This document shows positions 33,494 to 43,232 of a stretch of DNA of 64,000 nt, piece after piece. Below the pieces are notes generated by a model. The model made no database searches. It had not been told where the DNA came from and saw only the letters and a list, made by a program, of their open reading frames with translations. Within the stretch, counting starts at the first letter, position 1. Each line of letters opens with the position of its first letter. A program made the position numbers and the translations under genes. Origin of the DNA: CAWIJJ01 sp963836425 (GTDB taxonomy: Bacteria > Acidobacteriota > Terriglobia > Bryobacterales > Bryobacteraceae); NCBI GenBank assembly GCA_963836425.1, contig CAWIJJ010000016.1, positions 1-64,000 of the forward strand, given 5' to 3'.

Positions 33494-35731
33494 ATGCGTG
33501 TGTGGGTCTTTTTGGCCGTGCTGCCGGCGTTCGCACAAAACGCGGGCGAGGTGCGCGGCACCGTAGTGGATGCGCGCGGCGGCGAAGCGCTCTCGAACGT
33601 AGTCATTCAACTGGTTGGCGGAACATACCGCACCAACAGCGACGGTGCCGGCCGATTCCGCATTTTGCCGGTAGAACCGGGCGACTACGTGCTCAATGTT
33701 TCAACCGTCGGATACCACCTCGTAAAACGTGCCTTTCACCTGGATTCGGGAGAAACCAAGGACTTCGAGGTGGTGCTCACCCCTGACACGCTCCGCCGGA
33801 CGGACACCGTACAGGTGCGCGCGGATCCCTTCGAAGCTGTCCGGCAGGATAGCCCGTCTGCGCTCGTGCTGGCGGGAAACGATGCGAAGAACCTCGGCAG
33901 CGTCCTCGCCGACGACCCGCTGCGCGCCGTGCAAAACCTTCCGGGCGTCAGTTCCAACAACGATTTCGACGCCCGTTTTTCACTTCGCGGAGCCGATTTC
34001 AATCGCATCGGTCTGTACCTGGACGGCATTCTGCTGCATCAGCCCTTCCACACCCTGCGCGAACAGAACGTGCAAGGTTCGGCCACTGCCTTCAACGGCG
34101 ACCTGGTGGAGCAGATGGAACTGCACGAAGGTACCTGGCCGCAGCGGTTCGAAAACCGTAGCGCCGGGGTGCTGGACGTGCGCACGCGCGACGGGTCGCG
34201 CAGCAGTCCGGGATTTCGTGTCTCGGCCAGCGCTTCCAACGCCGGCGGCATGGCGGAAGGGCCGCTCGGGAAGCACGGCTCCTGGCTGGCCGGTGCGCGC
34301 AAGAGCTACCTGCAATATATTCTCTCGCGCACCTTTCCGGAGACCAGCTTTATCTTCGGCTTCGAGGATGCTCAGGCGAAGTTGGCTTACGATCTTACTT
34401 CCCGGCACAACGTCACCCTCTACATACTCGAGAGTTACTCCGCTTTGGACCGTGCCAACCGGTCGAAGTTAGGGGTTAATGCGCTCGCCGGCGCGGGCTA
34501 TCACTACACGCTCGGCAATCTCGCGTGGCGGTATGGGGCGTCTTCAAGGTTGATGGTAACGACCCGCGCCGCCTGGATGCGGGAGAAGTTCGATAACTAC
34601 AACCCAACCAGCCTGCCGCTGGGCGCCGGATTTTATGGAGAGTGGGTGGCCTCTTCAACTGCCACCTGGACGTGGAACGGCCGCAGCCCGCTGGACGCGG
34701 GTGTGACCTTGCGGCGCCTCCGCGATGCGGGCTTCTGGCGCCGCTACGACAACACGGGCGCGGTGCAAAGATTGCTGGACCAGTTCGATGGCACGGGATG
34801 GCTGGGCGGCGGCTTCGCGCAGCAATCGTGGTCCGGGGCGGCGGGACGGCTGCACCTATCGGCGGGCGTGCGTTGGGATCGTCACTCGGTGGACCAGGTG
34901 GCCGCCGTGTCGCCTCAGGCGTCGGTGGGATTGATGGTGACGGGCGGCACGCGGGTGCAACTCGCCTGGGGACAGTACGTGCAATACCCGGAACTCTCGG
35001 TGCTCACCTCCACGCTGGGAGCGCGCTCGCTGCTGCCGGTCCGTTCGACACAGGCAACCGCGGCCCTCGAACAGCGACTGGGCGATCGCACGCGCCTGCG
35101 TTTCGAATTCTACAATCGCGCCGACCGCGACCTGCCGTTTCAGCCGCTGTACGATCCCCGCCTGGTTAACGGCAAGGTGGTGGCGCCGCCCCCGGCACCG
35201 CGTTATACAAATTCGCTGCGGGGCTACTCACGAGGTTTCGAGCTGTTCCTCCAGAGATCCAGCGCCAATCGCTTTACGGGATGGATCTCCTACGCATACG
35301 GCCGTACCGGGATGCGCGACGGCGTCACCGGAGCTCGTTTCGCGGCGGACCAGGACCAGCGGCACACCGTCAACATCTATGCGGGCTACCGGGTGCGCCC
35401 AACCGTGAACCTGAGCGGACGGTGGAGCGCCGGAAGCGGATTTCCGTTCCCGGGCTACTTATCGCAGACAGGCAGCAGTTACTATCTGGCAAGCGAGCGC
35501 AATCGCCTGCGCATGCCATCGTATTCCCGCGCAGATGTACGGATTAATAAGTCGTGGACCCAGGATAAGTGGAAGGTTACGCTATACGGCGAGGTGGTGA
35601 ACCTCTCCAACCGGAAGAACTATCTTTACGACAGCTTCAATGGATACAACGTGCAGACCCACCAGGCATTCCTGACCCTGGATACTATGTTCCCTATCCT
35701 GCCGTCGGCCGGAATCCAATTCGAACGATAG
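33494..35731 (+). CDS. TonB-dependent outer-membrane receptor with N-terminal carboxypeptidase-like domain
   Basis: This is 745 residues from ATG 33494 (MRVWVFLAVLPAFAQ is a signal peptide). A carboxypeptidase regulatory-like (CarboxypepD) Ig domain follows (GEVRGTVVDARGGEALSNVVI). The plug domain contains LADDPLRAVQNLPGVSSNN and RFSLRGADFNRIGLYLDG. The long beta-barrel has alternating aromatic strands and ends with a typical C-terminal ...SAGIQFER. It imports or exports large substrates across the outer membrane. This design is typical of Acidobacteriota and Bacteroidota. No sugar-utilisation partner sits beside it except the 2-oxoacid dehydrogenase. Confidence 0.9.
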   Translation: MRVWVFLAVLPAFAQNAGEVRGTVVDARGGEALSNVVIQLVGGTYRTNSDGAGRFRILPVEPGDYVLNVSTVGYHLVKRAFHLDSGETKDFEVVLTPDTLRRTDTVQVRADPFEAVRQDSPSALVLAGNDAKNLGSVLADDPLRAVQNLPGVSSNNDFDARFSLRGADFNRIGLYLDGILLHQPFHTLREQNVQGSATAFNGDLVEQMELHEGTWPQRFENRSAGVLDVRTRDGSRSSPGFRVSASASNAGGMAEGPLGKHGSWLAGARKSYLQYILSRTFPETSFIFGFEDAQAKLAYDLTSRHNVTLYILESYSALDRANRSKLGVNALAGAGYHYTLGNLAWRYGASSRLMVTTRAAWMREKFDNYNPTSLPLGAGFYGEWVASSTATWTWNGRSPLDAGVTLRRLRDAGFWRRYDNTGAVQRLLDQFDGTGWLGGGFAQQSWSGAAGRLHLSAGVRWDRHSVDQVAAVSPQASVGLMVTGGTRVQLAWGQYVQYPELSVLTSTLGARSLLPVRSTQATAALEQRLGDRTRLRFEFYNRADRDLPFQPLYDPRLVNGKVVAPPPAPRYTNSLRGYSRGFELFLQRSSANRFTGWISYAYGRTGMRDGVTGARFAADQDQRHTVNIYAGYRVRPTVNLSGRWSAGSGFPFPGYLSQTGSSYYLASERNRLRMPSYSRADVRINKSWTQDKWKVTLYGEVVNLSNRKNYLYDSFNGYNVQTHQAFLTLDTMFPILPSAGIQFER

Positions 35732-35732
35732 C

Positions 35733-36551
35733 TCAATCCGGCAGGGTCAACAGGAAGATGTTGCTCCGAACCTCGGACCACTCGTGTGCGATCTCTTCGG
35801 AGCCGGGCCGCCACGCGGGGGTCCGGGCAAATGGACCGAACGCCGTGTTCTTGCTCACCTGACGGCGTTCGCGGGTCGCGCGGTCCATCGACCAGATGTT
35901 CCAGACACCGTCGCGAAACCAAACGAACGAGAAGCGTCGGTTATCGTCAGCCCATGAGCCGCCCCAGCAGTGTCCGGGCTCGGCCGTAAGCGTCTGCTGG
36001 CTGCCGCCGTCGCGGTCCATCAATCCGATCTGGGTGCTGTCTGCGGTGCGCAGTTCGTAGATGATCCAGCGGTTGTCGGATGAAACGTGAGGAAAGCCGG
36101 CGCCCTCTCGTGCAAAAGTAAGCTGTTTCGCAGGTCCGCCGCGTAAGGGCATGCGCCAGATGTTCGCGGGCGTCCCGGTTTCGTAAAGGAGCTCCATTTC
36201 ATCGGGCGAGACGTGGGGCCGGATGTACGCATTCGCGTTTTTCACAAGCACGGTGATCGCCCCATCGCTCAGCCTGACCTTCTTCACGGAGCGGTCGCGG
36301 CCCGAGGTGTACGTGTAAGTGATTGCCGATCCGTCGCCATTCCAGTCCGGACCGTCCTCGATCCCTTCCTCGGCCGCGACGGCTGCGGCTCCCGTTCCGT
36401 CCGCATTCATCACCCACAGGTCCTGCGTCGTGCCTTCCGTTTGTACGATGAACGCGATGCGGGTTCCATCCGGCGAGTAAGTGGGAAGTTTGGCCCGGAT
36501 CACACGGTCCTGAAACAAACGGGCGCAAGCCGGCCCCACCGGCGTCGGCAA
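35733..36551 (-). CDS. C-terminal PD40/TolB propeller half of frameshifted regulator
   Basis: This is the frame that continues the winged-helix regulator at 36199-37854 after a one-base shift near 36525. It carries four or so PD40 blades: LPTYSPDGTRIAFIVQTEG, YTYTSGRDRSVKKVRLSDG, PHVSSDNRWIIYELRTAD and RFSFVWFRDGVWNIWSMDR. The shift is best explained by one extra base in a T-run (TTT for TT on the minus strand). It ends NIFLLTLPD. As a separate chain it would lack the DNA-binding domain. Confidence 0.7.
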   Translation of the reverse strand: MPTPVGPACARLFQDRVIRAKLPTYSPDGTRIAFIVQTEGTTQDLWVMNADGTGAAAVAAEEGIEDGPDWNGDGSAITYTYTSGRDRSVKKVRLSDGAITVLVKNANAYIRPHVSPDEMELLYETGTPANIWRMPLRGGPAKQLTFAREGAGFPHVSSDNRWIIYELRTADSTQIGLMDRDGGSQQTLTAEPGHCWGGSWADDNRRFSFVWFRDGVWNIWSMDRATRERRQVSKNTAFGPFARTPAWRPGSEEIAHEWSEVRSNIFLLTLPD

Positions 36552-37854
36552 CCCAGATCTGGCTGGTGTTTAACCCGCGCGTGTAGGCCATGCGGCGGCC
36601 ATCGGGCGAAACCGCCAGTTCGATCGGCAGGTTCTGCAATACGGGATAGACTTCGGCCGGCGGTTGGCTCCCCGATAGCGGAACATAGTAGATGTTGAAC
36701 TCGCGAGACGAGGTGACCCCGGTGAAATACAGACCCTTGCCGCTGGGCGCAAACACGGGATTGGCCTGGTACAGGAGGCTTCCGGTATTCACCGCCTTCA
36801 GTTCACCGGACTGAGCATCGAGCGTCCACAAGCCCCGGCTGACGAACACGGATGCGAACGCGATTTGCTTTCCGTCCGGACTCCAGGCTGGGCTTGCATG
36901 CTGGCCCGGCGGATTGTTGGGCTGAGTACGCCGGCGCAGACCGGAGCCATCGGGAGCTACGGTCCAGATGGTGGATTCGCCAAGTCCGGCGAGGTCGAAC
37001 AGCGCCAGGGAATACGGTTCCACGGAGCGAAACACAATCTGCGCGCCATCCGGCGACCATTTCGGGGAGGAGCCGAAGGCGCTGATCTCGCGCGGTTCGC
37101 CGCCGCCGGCCGGGATTATCCAGATGCCATGCCGGCCCACCGAGTGGTACGCGATCCATCTACCATCGGGTGACCATGCGGGCTCCAGGTTCTGCATGCC
37201 GTCCGACGTAAGCGCACGGTCCCGGCCTCCCGCTGCCAGCGGACGCGCGTAGATTTCGAAGCGGCGCGAGCGGTTGGAACTGTACGCGATCGACAGGCCG
37301 TCCGGGCTGAAAGTCGCGCCGCAATCGACACCCCGGGTGGTAGTAAACTGCGAAATCCCGGACGGCCGCACAACGACTGCTCTGCGTCCGGTCCACCACG
37401 TGATGCTGACCGCCGCAGCCAGCATGGCGCCGGCGATCACAATCCACCTCCAGGGAGTGGGGCGTCCGAGCTTGGGGACTTCCTGTCCGGCAGTGCGGAC
37501 CTCCACCTCCGCCGCGAAGCGGTAACCGAGCGTGGGCAGAGTGTGGATGTAGCGAGGCTGTCGGGCGTCATCGCCGAGTTCCCGGCGAAGCTGCGCGACT
37601 ACGCGTGTGAGGACATTGTCGGTAACCGCCGCCCCCTCCCAAATAGTGTCGATCAGTTCCGCCTTACTTACTGCCCGTTCCCGGTTTTCGAGGAGGTAAA
37701 TGAGGACGCGGACTGCTTTGGGCTCGAACTGGACTTGCTTTCCGGCCCTCGATACGGAGAACGAAAGAGGAGTGACTTCCACATCGCCGAATTGATAACA
37801 AACCGGTTTCCTATCCATCACAAATCCATCACCGCGCAGCGGCAATGAAATCAT
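36199..37854 (-). CDS. OmpR/CadC-type winged-helix regulator with membrane helix and PD40 repeats (N-terminal part)
   Basis: The frame is 551 residues as read; ATG 37818 (MDRKPVCYQF) is an alternative start. An N-terminal winged-helix domain (YQFGDVEVTPLSFSVSR, then VSKAELIDTIWEGAAVTDNVLTR) is followed by one membrane helix (WIVIAGAMLAAAVSITWW) and a beta-propeller of PD40 repeats (TFSPDGLSIAYSSN, AWSPDGRWIAYHSVG). The repeats continue to about 36525, after which this frame reads nonsense and the sister frame at 35733-36551 takes over. Such CadC-like proteins sense signals outside the membrane. It is convergent with the TonB receptor. Confidence 0.78.
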   Translation of the reverse strand: MISLPLRGDGFVMDRKPVCYQFGDVEVTPLSFSVSRAGKQVQFEPKAVRVLIYLLENRERAVSKAELIDTIWEGAAVTDNVLTRVVAQLRRELGDDARQPRYIHTLPTLGYRFAAEVEVRTAGQEVPKLGRPTPWRWIVIAGAMLAAAVSITWWTGRRAVVVRPSGISQFTTTRGVDCGATFSPDGLSIAYSSNRSRRFEIYARPLAAGGRDRALTSDGMQNLEPAWSPDGRWIAYHSVGRHGIWIIPAGGGEPREISAFGSSPKWSPDGAQIVFRSVEPYSLALFDLAGLGESTIWTVAPDGSGLRRRTQPNNPPGQHASPAWSPDGKQIAFASVFVSRGLWTLDAQSGELKAVNTGSLLYQANPVFAPSGKGLYFTGVTSSREFNIYYVPLSGSQPPAEVYPVLQNLPIELAVSPDGRRMAYTRGLNTSQIWVADAGGAGLRPFVSGPCDPGQTSHLLAGWNPHRVHRTNGRHDAGPVGDECGRNGSRSRRGRGRDRGRSGLEWRRIGNHLHVHLGPRPLREEGQAERWGDHRACEKRECVHPAPRLAR

Positions 37855-37879
37855 ACCGCCCTCACGACCCGGAGGTCAT

Positions 37880-38667
37880 GTGGGAGCCAGACTGCGCTGC
37901 ATGGAACGAACAGCGTGGTTTTTGCTGTGTATCAGCATGAATGCGGCCGCCTCTGGAATCGTGCTGGATGCCCGACGGTCCGCTCACATGCTGATCCTCA
38001 ACGACGTGTACCTGAACGGTCAAGGACCGTTCCGGATGATGGTGGATACGGGAAACTCCTCCAGCACGATCCTGCCGAAGGTAGCTTCGGCTCTCCGGGT
38101 CTCACCTGCATACGTGGTGGAAGTGGCCACCGCGGCCGGTTCCCACAAGTTGGGCGCTGTGTGTTTGGACGAAGTGAAGGTGGCCGAGGTCACGGAAAAA
38201 TCGGTGGAAGTGATGGTGTCCAGCGTTGGGCTTCCAAATGTCGACGGCGTTCTGGGACAAAGCTTCCTGGCACGCCATGATTACCTCCTCGATTACCGCC
38301 ACGGACGGATCGTGTTAGACGGAGGACCACCCGGCGCCGCATTTCGGATGCCGCTCGAAATCACGGAATCCCGGCCAGCCGTTCGCGCACAGGTGGACGG
38401 GCGGGTCCGTTTGCTGGCACTCGACTCGGGAGCGCCGGCACTGGTGCTGTTCGGCGTTCACAGCAGGCCGCGGATCGCCTCATTTTGACCGGCGCGGGAA
38501 TAGCTCCCGTCGCCAGTGGCTATGCCGTTGTTACGCTCGGCGGCGGACGCTTAATGATGAAGGCCGTGACGGTTGCTGGAGCTCCGGGCATGGGCCTGTT
38601 GCCCCTGAGCCGGTTCCGCTCGGCGTACATCAGCAACCGGCACGGTTTTGTGGCGCTCGAGAAATAG
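37880..38667 (+). pseudogene. Retropepsin-like aspartyl protease, single frameshift
   Basis: This is about 260 residues after repair. A start (GTG 37880 after GGAGG, or ATG 37901) precedes a signal peptide (WFLLCISMNAAASG). The active-site motif is MMVDTGNSSSTILP (DTG). The repeat VDGVLGQSFLARHDYLLDY corresponds to the second structural lobe of retropepsin-like folds. The frame at 37880-38488 ends in a TGA. The remainder is in a shifted frame from about 38461 (QQAADRLILTGAG) to the stop 38667. Adding one T to TT at about 38459-38460 rejoins them. A second DSG in ALDSGAPALVLFG is the likely partner of DTG. Confidence 0.65.
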
Positions 38668-38694
38668 AGGGCGGGAAAACGGTAAAATCGGCAG

Positions 38695-39717
38695 ATGCTG
38701 CTTTTTGCTGCTCTGGCGGCGCTGCACCTGGCGCCGGTTTCTCCAGCGGCGCCCAACCGGCAGCCGCAACTGGCGGCGGCCAACGGCATCGTAGCCATGG
38801 TTTTCGGGAGCGGAGAGTCGATCTGGTTTACGCGATCGGAAGATAACGCGCGCACCTGGGCGCCGCCCTCGAAGGTGGCGGACCTGCCCAAAATGATGCT
38901 GGGGAGGCACAGGGGGCCGCGGGTGACGATTGCGGGGAACGCGATTCTGGTCAGCGCGATTGCCACGGAAAGCGACCTGTTCTGCTGGCGCTCGACCGAC
39001 GGGGGTAGGACTTGGTCCAAGCCCGCGACGATCAACGACCGGGCCAAATCCGCCCGGGAAGGGTTGCAGGCGATCGCCGCCGACGCCGAAGGTCACGTCG
39101 CCGCCGTGTGGCTGGACGACCGGATCGAAAAAGGCAAACGGCTGTGGGGCGCGTTTTCCGACGATGCCGGCGCCACATGGTCCAAGAACGCGCTGCTCTA
39201 TGAATCCCCTTCCGGGACGATCTGCGAATGCTGCCATCCCTCACTCACCGCACTCGGGAACGGCGACTTCGAGGTGATGTGGCGGAATTCGCTCGATGGC
39301 AGCCGCGATTTCTATACCATGCGCCTGCATGGCGGGCAACCCGCATCGAAGGCGGCCAAGGCGGGCACCGGCACCTGGAAACTGAACGCCTGCCCGATGG
39401 ACGGCGGCGGGGTGGCGGTGCAGGGCGGAAAGGTGATCAGCGCCTGGCGGCGGGAGAAGGACATTTTCCTCGCTGAAGGCAGCACCAGGGAGACGCGCCT
39501 GGGCAGCGGACAGGATCCGGCACTGGCAGTGAATGCCAGGGGCGCGTACGTTGTGTGGTCAACGCCCGAGGGCATCGTGGCGCGCACGCCGGGAGCCTCG
39601 CAAAACACAGCCGTCTCCGCGGCGGGAGCTTTTCCCGCGGTCGTGCGGATTCCCGACGGGCGCGTGCTGGCCGCCTGGGAAGAAAACGGCTCCATCGGCG
39701 TGGCGGCCCTGCAATAG
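38695..39717 (+). CDS. BNR/Asp-box beta-propeller protein (sialidase-like)
   Basis: This is 340 residues. A signal peptide (LLFAALAALHLAPVSPAA) precedes six-bladed sialidase-like repeats with Asp-box cores: RSEDNARTWAPP, RSTDGGRTWSKPA, FSDDAGATWSKNALL. Family members include exo-sialidases and non-enzymatic binding propellers. The catalytic Arg triad and Tyr/Glu pair are not clearly visible, so it may be a binding protein. Cys pairs (CECC; ACPM) suggest export. It starts 28 bp after the retropepsin remnant. Confidence 0.75.
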   Translation: MLLFAALAALHLAPVSPAAPNRQPQLAAANGIVAMVFGSGESIWFTRSEDNARTWAPPSKVADLPKMMLGRHRGPRVTIAGNAILVSAIATESDLFCWRSTDGGRTWSKPATINDRAKSAREGLQAIAADAEGHVAAVWLDDRIEKGKRLWGAFSDDAGATWSKNALLYESPSGTICECCHPSLTALGNGDFEVMWRNSLDGSRDFYTMRLHGGQPASKAAKAGTGTWKLNACPMDGGGVAVQGGKVISAWRREKDIFLAEGSTRETRLGSGQDPALAVNARGAYVVWSTPEGIVARTPGASQNTAVSAAGAFPAVVRIPDGRVLAAWEENGSIGVAALQ

Positions 39718-39769
39718 GTACCGTCCCGCCAATCCGCGCTAAAATTGCTAGTACCCGTTGGGCCACTCC

Positions 39770-41641
39770 ATGACTACAGCCATAACTACCCGTTGCAACG
39801 AATTTCGCGATCAACTGTCACGACGTGTATTGGTTGCCGATGGCGCGATGGGCACGATGCTGTACTCCCGCGGCGTCTTCATCAATCGCTGTTTCGATGA
39901 GCTCTGCCTCTCTTCGCCCGACATGGTACGGCAGATACACCAGGAGTACGTCAAGGCCGGCGCCGAAATTCTGGAAACCAACACGTTCGGAGGCAGCCGT
40001 CCGCGTCTGGCGGCGTTCGGAATGGCGGAGAAACTGGCCGAGATCAATCGTGCCGCGGTGCGGCTGGCGCGTGAGGCAGCAGGCCCGAACGGAGCGTATG
40101 TCGCGGGCGCGGTGGGTCCTCTCGGCGTGCGGATCGAACCCCTGGGCCCCACGTCGTTCGCCGAAGCGCGGGCCGCCTTTCGCGAGCAGGTCGAGGCGCT
40201 GCTCGAGGGCGGAGTAGATCTGCTGATCCTGGAAACGTTCGGCAGCCTGGACGAGCTGCGGGAAGCGGTGCTGGCGGTGCGCGAAGCCGCCGGCGCGGAG
40301 ATGGCGGTAGTCGCCCAGGTCACCATCGACGATTTCGGATATCTTCCCGGCGGCACCGATCCGGAAACATACACGCGCGCCATGAATGAATGGGAAGTGG
40401 ATGTCATCGGGTTGAACTGTTCGGTGGGCCCGAAGGCCACTCTCGAAACCATCGAGCGCATGATGCAGTATTCCACCAAGCCGATGAGCGCCATGCCGAA
40501 CGCCGGCCTGCCCATGCGGATCGAAGGGCGGAATATCTATCTGTGCTCGCCGGAATACATGGCGCAGTACGCGCGCCGTCTTCTCTGGGCCGGCGTCAAG
40601 ATAATCGGGGGCTGCTGTGGGACCACCCCGGAGCACATCAAGCTGATCCGGTCGGAAACCCGTTCGCTCCAGCCGCTCACAACCAGGCTGGCGACCACCG
40701 TTGAAGAGCCGGCCGCCAAGGCGCACGCGCTCACTCCGGTGCCGATGGGGGCGAAGTCGAAGCTCGGGGCCAAGATCGCGGAAGGCAAGTTCGTGGCCTT
40801 CGTCGAAATTCTGCCGCCTCGCGGCGTGGACGCATCGCGGGAGATCGACGGCGCGCGGCGCTGCGCCGAACAGGGCATCGACGCCATCAACGTTCCAGAC
40901 GGACCGCGCGCCAGCGCCAGGATGAGCGCACAAGTCACGTGCCAGTTGATTCAGCAGCACGCCGGCATCGAGGCAGTGAACCACTTCTGCTGCCGGGACC
41001 GGAATATTCTGGGTATTCAATCCGAACTGTTGGGCGCGCATGCGGCTGGCGTGCGCAACCTGATCTGCATTACGGGTGATCCGCCGCGCATGGGCGCCTA
41101 CCCGGACGCCACCGCGGTCTTCGACGTGGATGCCATCGGCCTGGTGAACATCGTGCGGAACCTGAATCACGGGCTCGATATCGGAGGGAACCCCATTGGC
41201 TCGCAGACGGCGCTGCTCATCGGCGTCGGCGCGAATCCGGGCGCAGTCAACATGGAAGAGGAGATCCGCCGCTTCGAATGGAAGGTGGAGGCGGGGGCCG
41301 AGTATGTCGTCACGCAGCCGGTTTTCGACCTGGACCTGCTGGAGGCGTTCCTCAAGCGGATCGACCACGTAAAAATACCGGTGATCTGCGGCATCTGGCC
41401 GCTCACCAGCTACCGCAACGCGGAATTCATGGTGAACGAATTGCGCGTGCCGGTTCCGGAAGAGTTCATGGAGCGAATGAGGCGCGTGGACAACGCCGAC
41501 GCGGCGCGCGAGGAAGGTGTGGCCATCGCCCGCCAGATGGTGCGGCATGTTCGATCCATGGTACAAGGGGTACAGTTAAGCGCACCGTTTGGCCGCTATC
41601 AGATGGCGCTGGACGTGGCCGAAGCGATCGGCTCCCGCTGA
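39770..41641 (+). CDS. Bifunctional homocysteine S-methyltransferase / methylenetetrahydrofolate reductase
   Basis: This is 623 residues from ATG 39770 (the TTG at 39758 is an alternative). The N-terminal homocysteine methyltransferase half (1-310) has VLVADGAMGTMLYSRG and the zinc cysteines in GLNCSVG and IGGCCGTTPEH. A linker of about 35 residues follows. The C-terminal MetF-like half (340-620) has VEILPPRGVDASREIDGAR and ICITGDPPRMGAYP. It makes methionine from homocysteine and reduces methylene-THF, as in the YitJ family. The fusion couples production and use of the methyl group. There is no riboswitch in the 52-bp upstream gap. Confidence 0.93.
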   Translation: MTTAITTRCNEFRDQLSRRVLVADGAMGTMLYSRGVFINRCFDELCLSSPDMVRQIHQEYVKAGAEILETNTFGGSRPRLAAFGMAEKLAEINRAAVRLAREAAGPNGAYVAGAVGPLGVRIEPLGPTSFAEARAAFREQVEALLEGGVDLLILETFGSLDELREAVLAVREAAGAEMAVVAQVTIDDFGYLPGGTDPETYTRAMNEWEVDVIGLNCSVGPKATLETIERMMQYSTKPMSAMPNAGLPMRIEGRNIYLCSPEYMAQYARRLLWAGVKIIGGCCGTTPEHIKLIRSETRSLQPLTTRLATTVEEPAAKAHALTPVPMGAKSKLGAKIAEGKFVAFVEILPPRGVDASREIDGARRCAEQGIDAINVPDGPRASARMSAQVTCQLIQQHAGIEAVNHFCCRDRNILGIQSELLGAHAAGVRNLICITGDPPRMGAYPDATAVFDVDAIGLVNIVRNLNHGLDIGGNPIGSQTALLIGVGANPGAVNMEEEIRRFEWKVEAGAEYVVTQPVFDLDLLEAFLKRIDHVKIPVICGIWPLTSYRNAEFMVNELRVPVPEEFMERMRRVDNADAAREEGVAIARQMVRHVRSMVQGVQLSAPFGRYQMALDVAEAIGSR

Positions 41642-41654
41642 ACGATCCATCTCA

Positions 41655-42293
41655 ATGGCTACCGACCTGGTCGAAATCAACCAAGACGAGCCCCAGAAAG
41701 AAGCTCTGGAGCGCGCCGCCGCCGCCGTGCGACGAGGCAAAGTTGTTGCCATCCCCACGGACGCGCTGTATACGCTGGTGGCCGATCCGTTCAATTTGCG
41801 CGCGGTTACGCAGGTCTTCAAGGCCAAAGGACGCGAACCGCACCGCTCTCTTCCCATCCTGGTCCGGGACACCATGATGGCAGAGGACCTGGCGGGCGAA
41901 TTGAATAACCGCTTCTATATCCTGTCGCGGCGCTTTTGGCCCGGGCCGCTGACCATCATCGTGCCGGCTTCGGCGAAGGTGCCTCTCAAGGTCACCGGAA
42001 ATACCGGACGTATGGCCTTGCGCCAGGCCAAGTCCAAAGTCGCTGACATGTTGCTGACCATCTTGAACGAGCCGCTGATTTCAACCAGCGCGAATATTTC
42101 AAGTCACCCCACCTGCCGTAGCGGCATCGAGGTCTTTGGGATGATGGACGGCCGCGTTGACCTGGTGCTTGACGGCGGAATCTGCACCGGCGCCGGCGCC
42201 ACCACCGTCGATATCACCGAGCCTTACTGGCGCCTGATCAAGTCCGGCGCGGTGGAAGAAAAAGAAATCGCAGATTGCCTGCGGCCGTCCTGA
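41655..42293 (+). CDS. Threonylcarbamoyladenylate synthase (TsaC/Sua5 YrdC-domain family)
   Basis: This is 212 residues from ATG 41655. The YrdC domain signature begins RRGKVVAIPTDALYTLVADP. The nucleotide/threonine binding KGREPHRSLPILV and SANISSHPTCRSG are present. It makes threonylcarbamoyl-AMP from Thr, bicarbonate and ATP for the t6A modification of ANN-decoding tRNAs. No Sua5 C-terminal domain is present, so it is the short TsaC type. It follows the methyltransferase gene by 13 bp. Confidence 0.88.
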   Translation: MATDLVEINQDEPQKEALERAAAAVRRGKVVAIPTDALYTLVADPFNLRAVTQVFKAKGREPHRSLPILVRDTMMAEDLAGELNNRFYILSRRFWPGPLTIIVPASAKVPLKVTGNTGRMALRQAKSKVADMLLTILNEPLISTSANISSHPTCRSGIEVFGMMDGRVDLVLDGGICTGAGATTVDITEPYWRLIKSGAVEEKEIADCLRPS

Positions 42294-42302
42294 CCTTCGC
42301 GC

Positions 42303-43181
42303 CTATTTGGGGTGGCGAATGAAAGTCGCACCGGCAAACTGGATATCGGGCGGGCTGCCGCCGGGATTTGGCGTGAAGAAAGTGAAATAGGTTCCTGTTA
42401 TATCCCCTTTGTCGTTGATCCCGAACGGGACGAAAGACAGCGAGCCCGGAATCTTGAATGTCTCGTATTGCCCTCTTTTCAAGACGAAGCCGGTCTGATC
42501 CTGCCCCTTGATCAACATACCGGTCATCTCTCCCCGATTGTTAATGCTGAACACGCGTGTCTGGTCGAAAGCCGGATTCGGCGGGATCGGCGTGATGATA
42601 CCGTTGCTGTACAGGAACGAGAAGGACTGAAACGTCGGGCTTATTTGCGTGGTCGCCTCCCCCACCGCCTCGCCCGCATCGTTGACATCCCACAGGTTTA
42701 CGAAGATCGCTCCGGGGATGCTGACACGCGTATAGTCGCCGTTTTTGAAAACAAAGGCTTCAGACCTGTTCTGGCCCGCCAGTTGAAACGTTCCCACCAC
42801 GGTGCCGCCATTGTTCAGTCCCTGCGGAGTGGTTCGACCTTCTCCCGGCACCTGGAGCGTCGTGAAAACGCCGTTCTTCCGGATAAACCCCGTAGCGCCG
42901 GTGGGCGTGAAGTACTCGCCCACGATGACTCCTGCATCATTGATATCGCTGAGCACGGGGCTGGACGAATTGCCGCCAGGCACTGTAAAGGTGCTGATCT
43001 GGTCGCCTTTGACCAGCATTCCGCCGAAACCCGACGTTCCCACGGAAACGCCGGCATTGTTGGTACGGTTCAGATTCAGGGTTTCGATGATCGTGTAGTT
43101 ATCGACCTTGGCCTGCGCGTTCAGCAATGGAACGCAGGAGGCGAGCAAAGGGATTGCGATGCGGGCCCGGAACATCTTCAT
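42303..43181 (-). CDS. Secreted HAF-repeat-like protein
   Basis: This is 292 residues from ATG 43181 (AGGAG nine bases upstream). A signal peptide (IAIPLLASCVPLLNAQA) precedes repeated blocks of about 40-45 residues of the type DINDAGVIVGEY, GLNNGGTVVGTF, DVNDAGEAVGEA, SINNRGEMTGML, GINDKGDITGTY. Such I-N-x-x-G-x-x-x-G repeats are the HAF type of extracellular proteins common in Acidobacteriota, of unknown ligand. No enzyme active site is seen. It is convergent with the TsaC-like gene. Confidence 0.75.
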   Translation of the reverse strand: MKMFRARIAIPLLASCVPLLNAQAKVDNYTIIETLNLNRTNNAGVSVGTSGFGGMLVKGDQISTFTVPGGNSSSPVLSDINDAGVIVGEYFTPTGATGFIRKNGVFTTLQVPGEGRTTPQGLNNGGTVVGTFQLAGQNRSEAFVFKNGDYTRVSIPGAIFVNLWDVNDAGEAVGEATTQISPTFQSFSFLYSNGIITPIPPNPAFDQTRVFSINNRGEMTGMLIKGQDQTGFVLKRGQYETFKIPGSLSFVPFGINDKGDITGTYFTFFTPNPGGSPPDIQFAGATFIRHPK

Positions 43182-43232
43182 CAGGTGATCTCCTTGACTT
43201 GAGTCGTGATTCGGAGGCGACAGCACTCCCGA

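Noticed and set aside
39818..41566. Long minus-strand open frame of 582 residues
   Set aside because: It is antisense to the bifunctional methyltransferase/MTHFR gene and has His/Arg/Gln-rich composition without domains.
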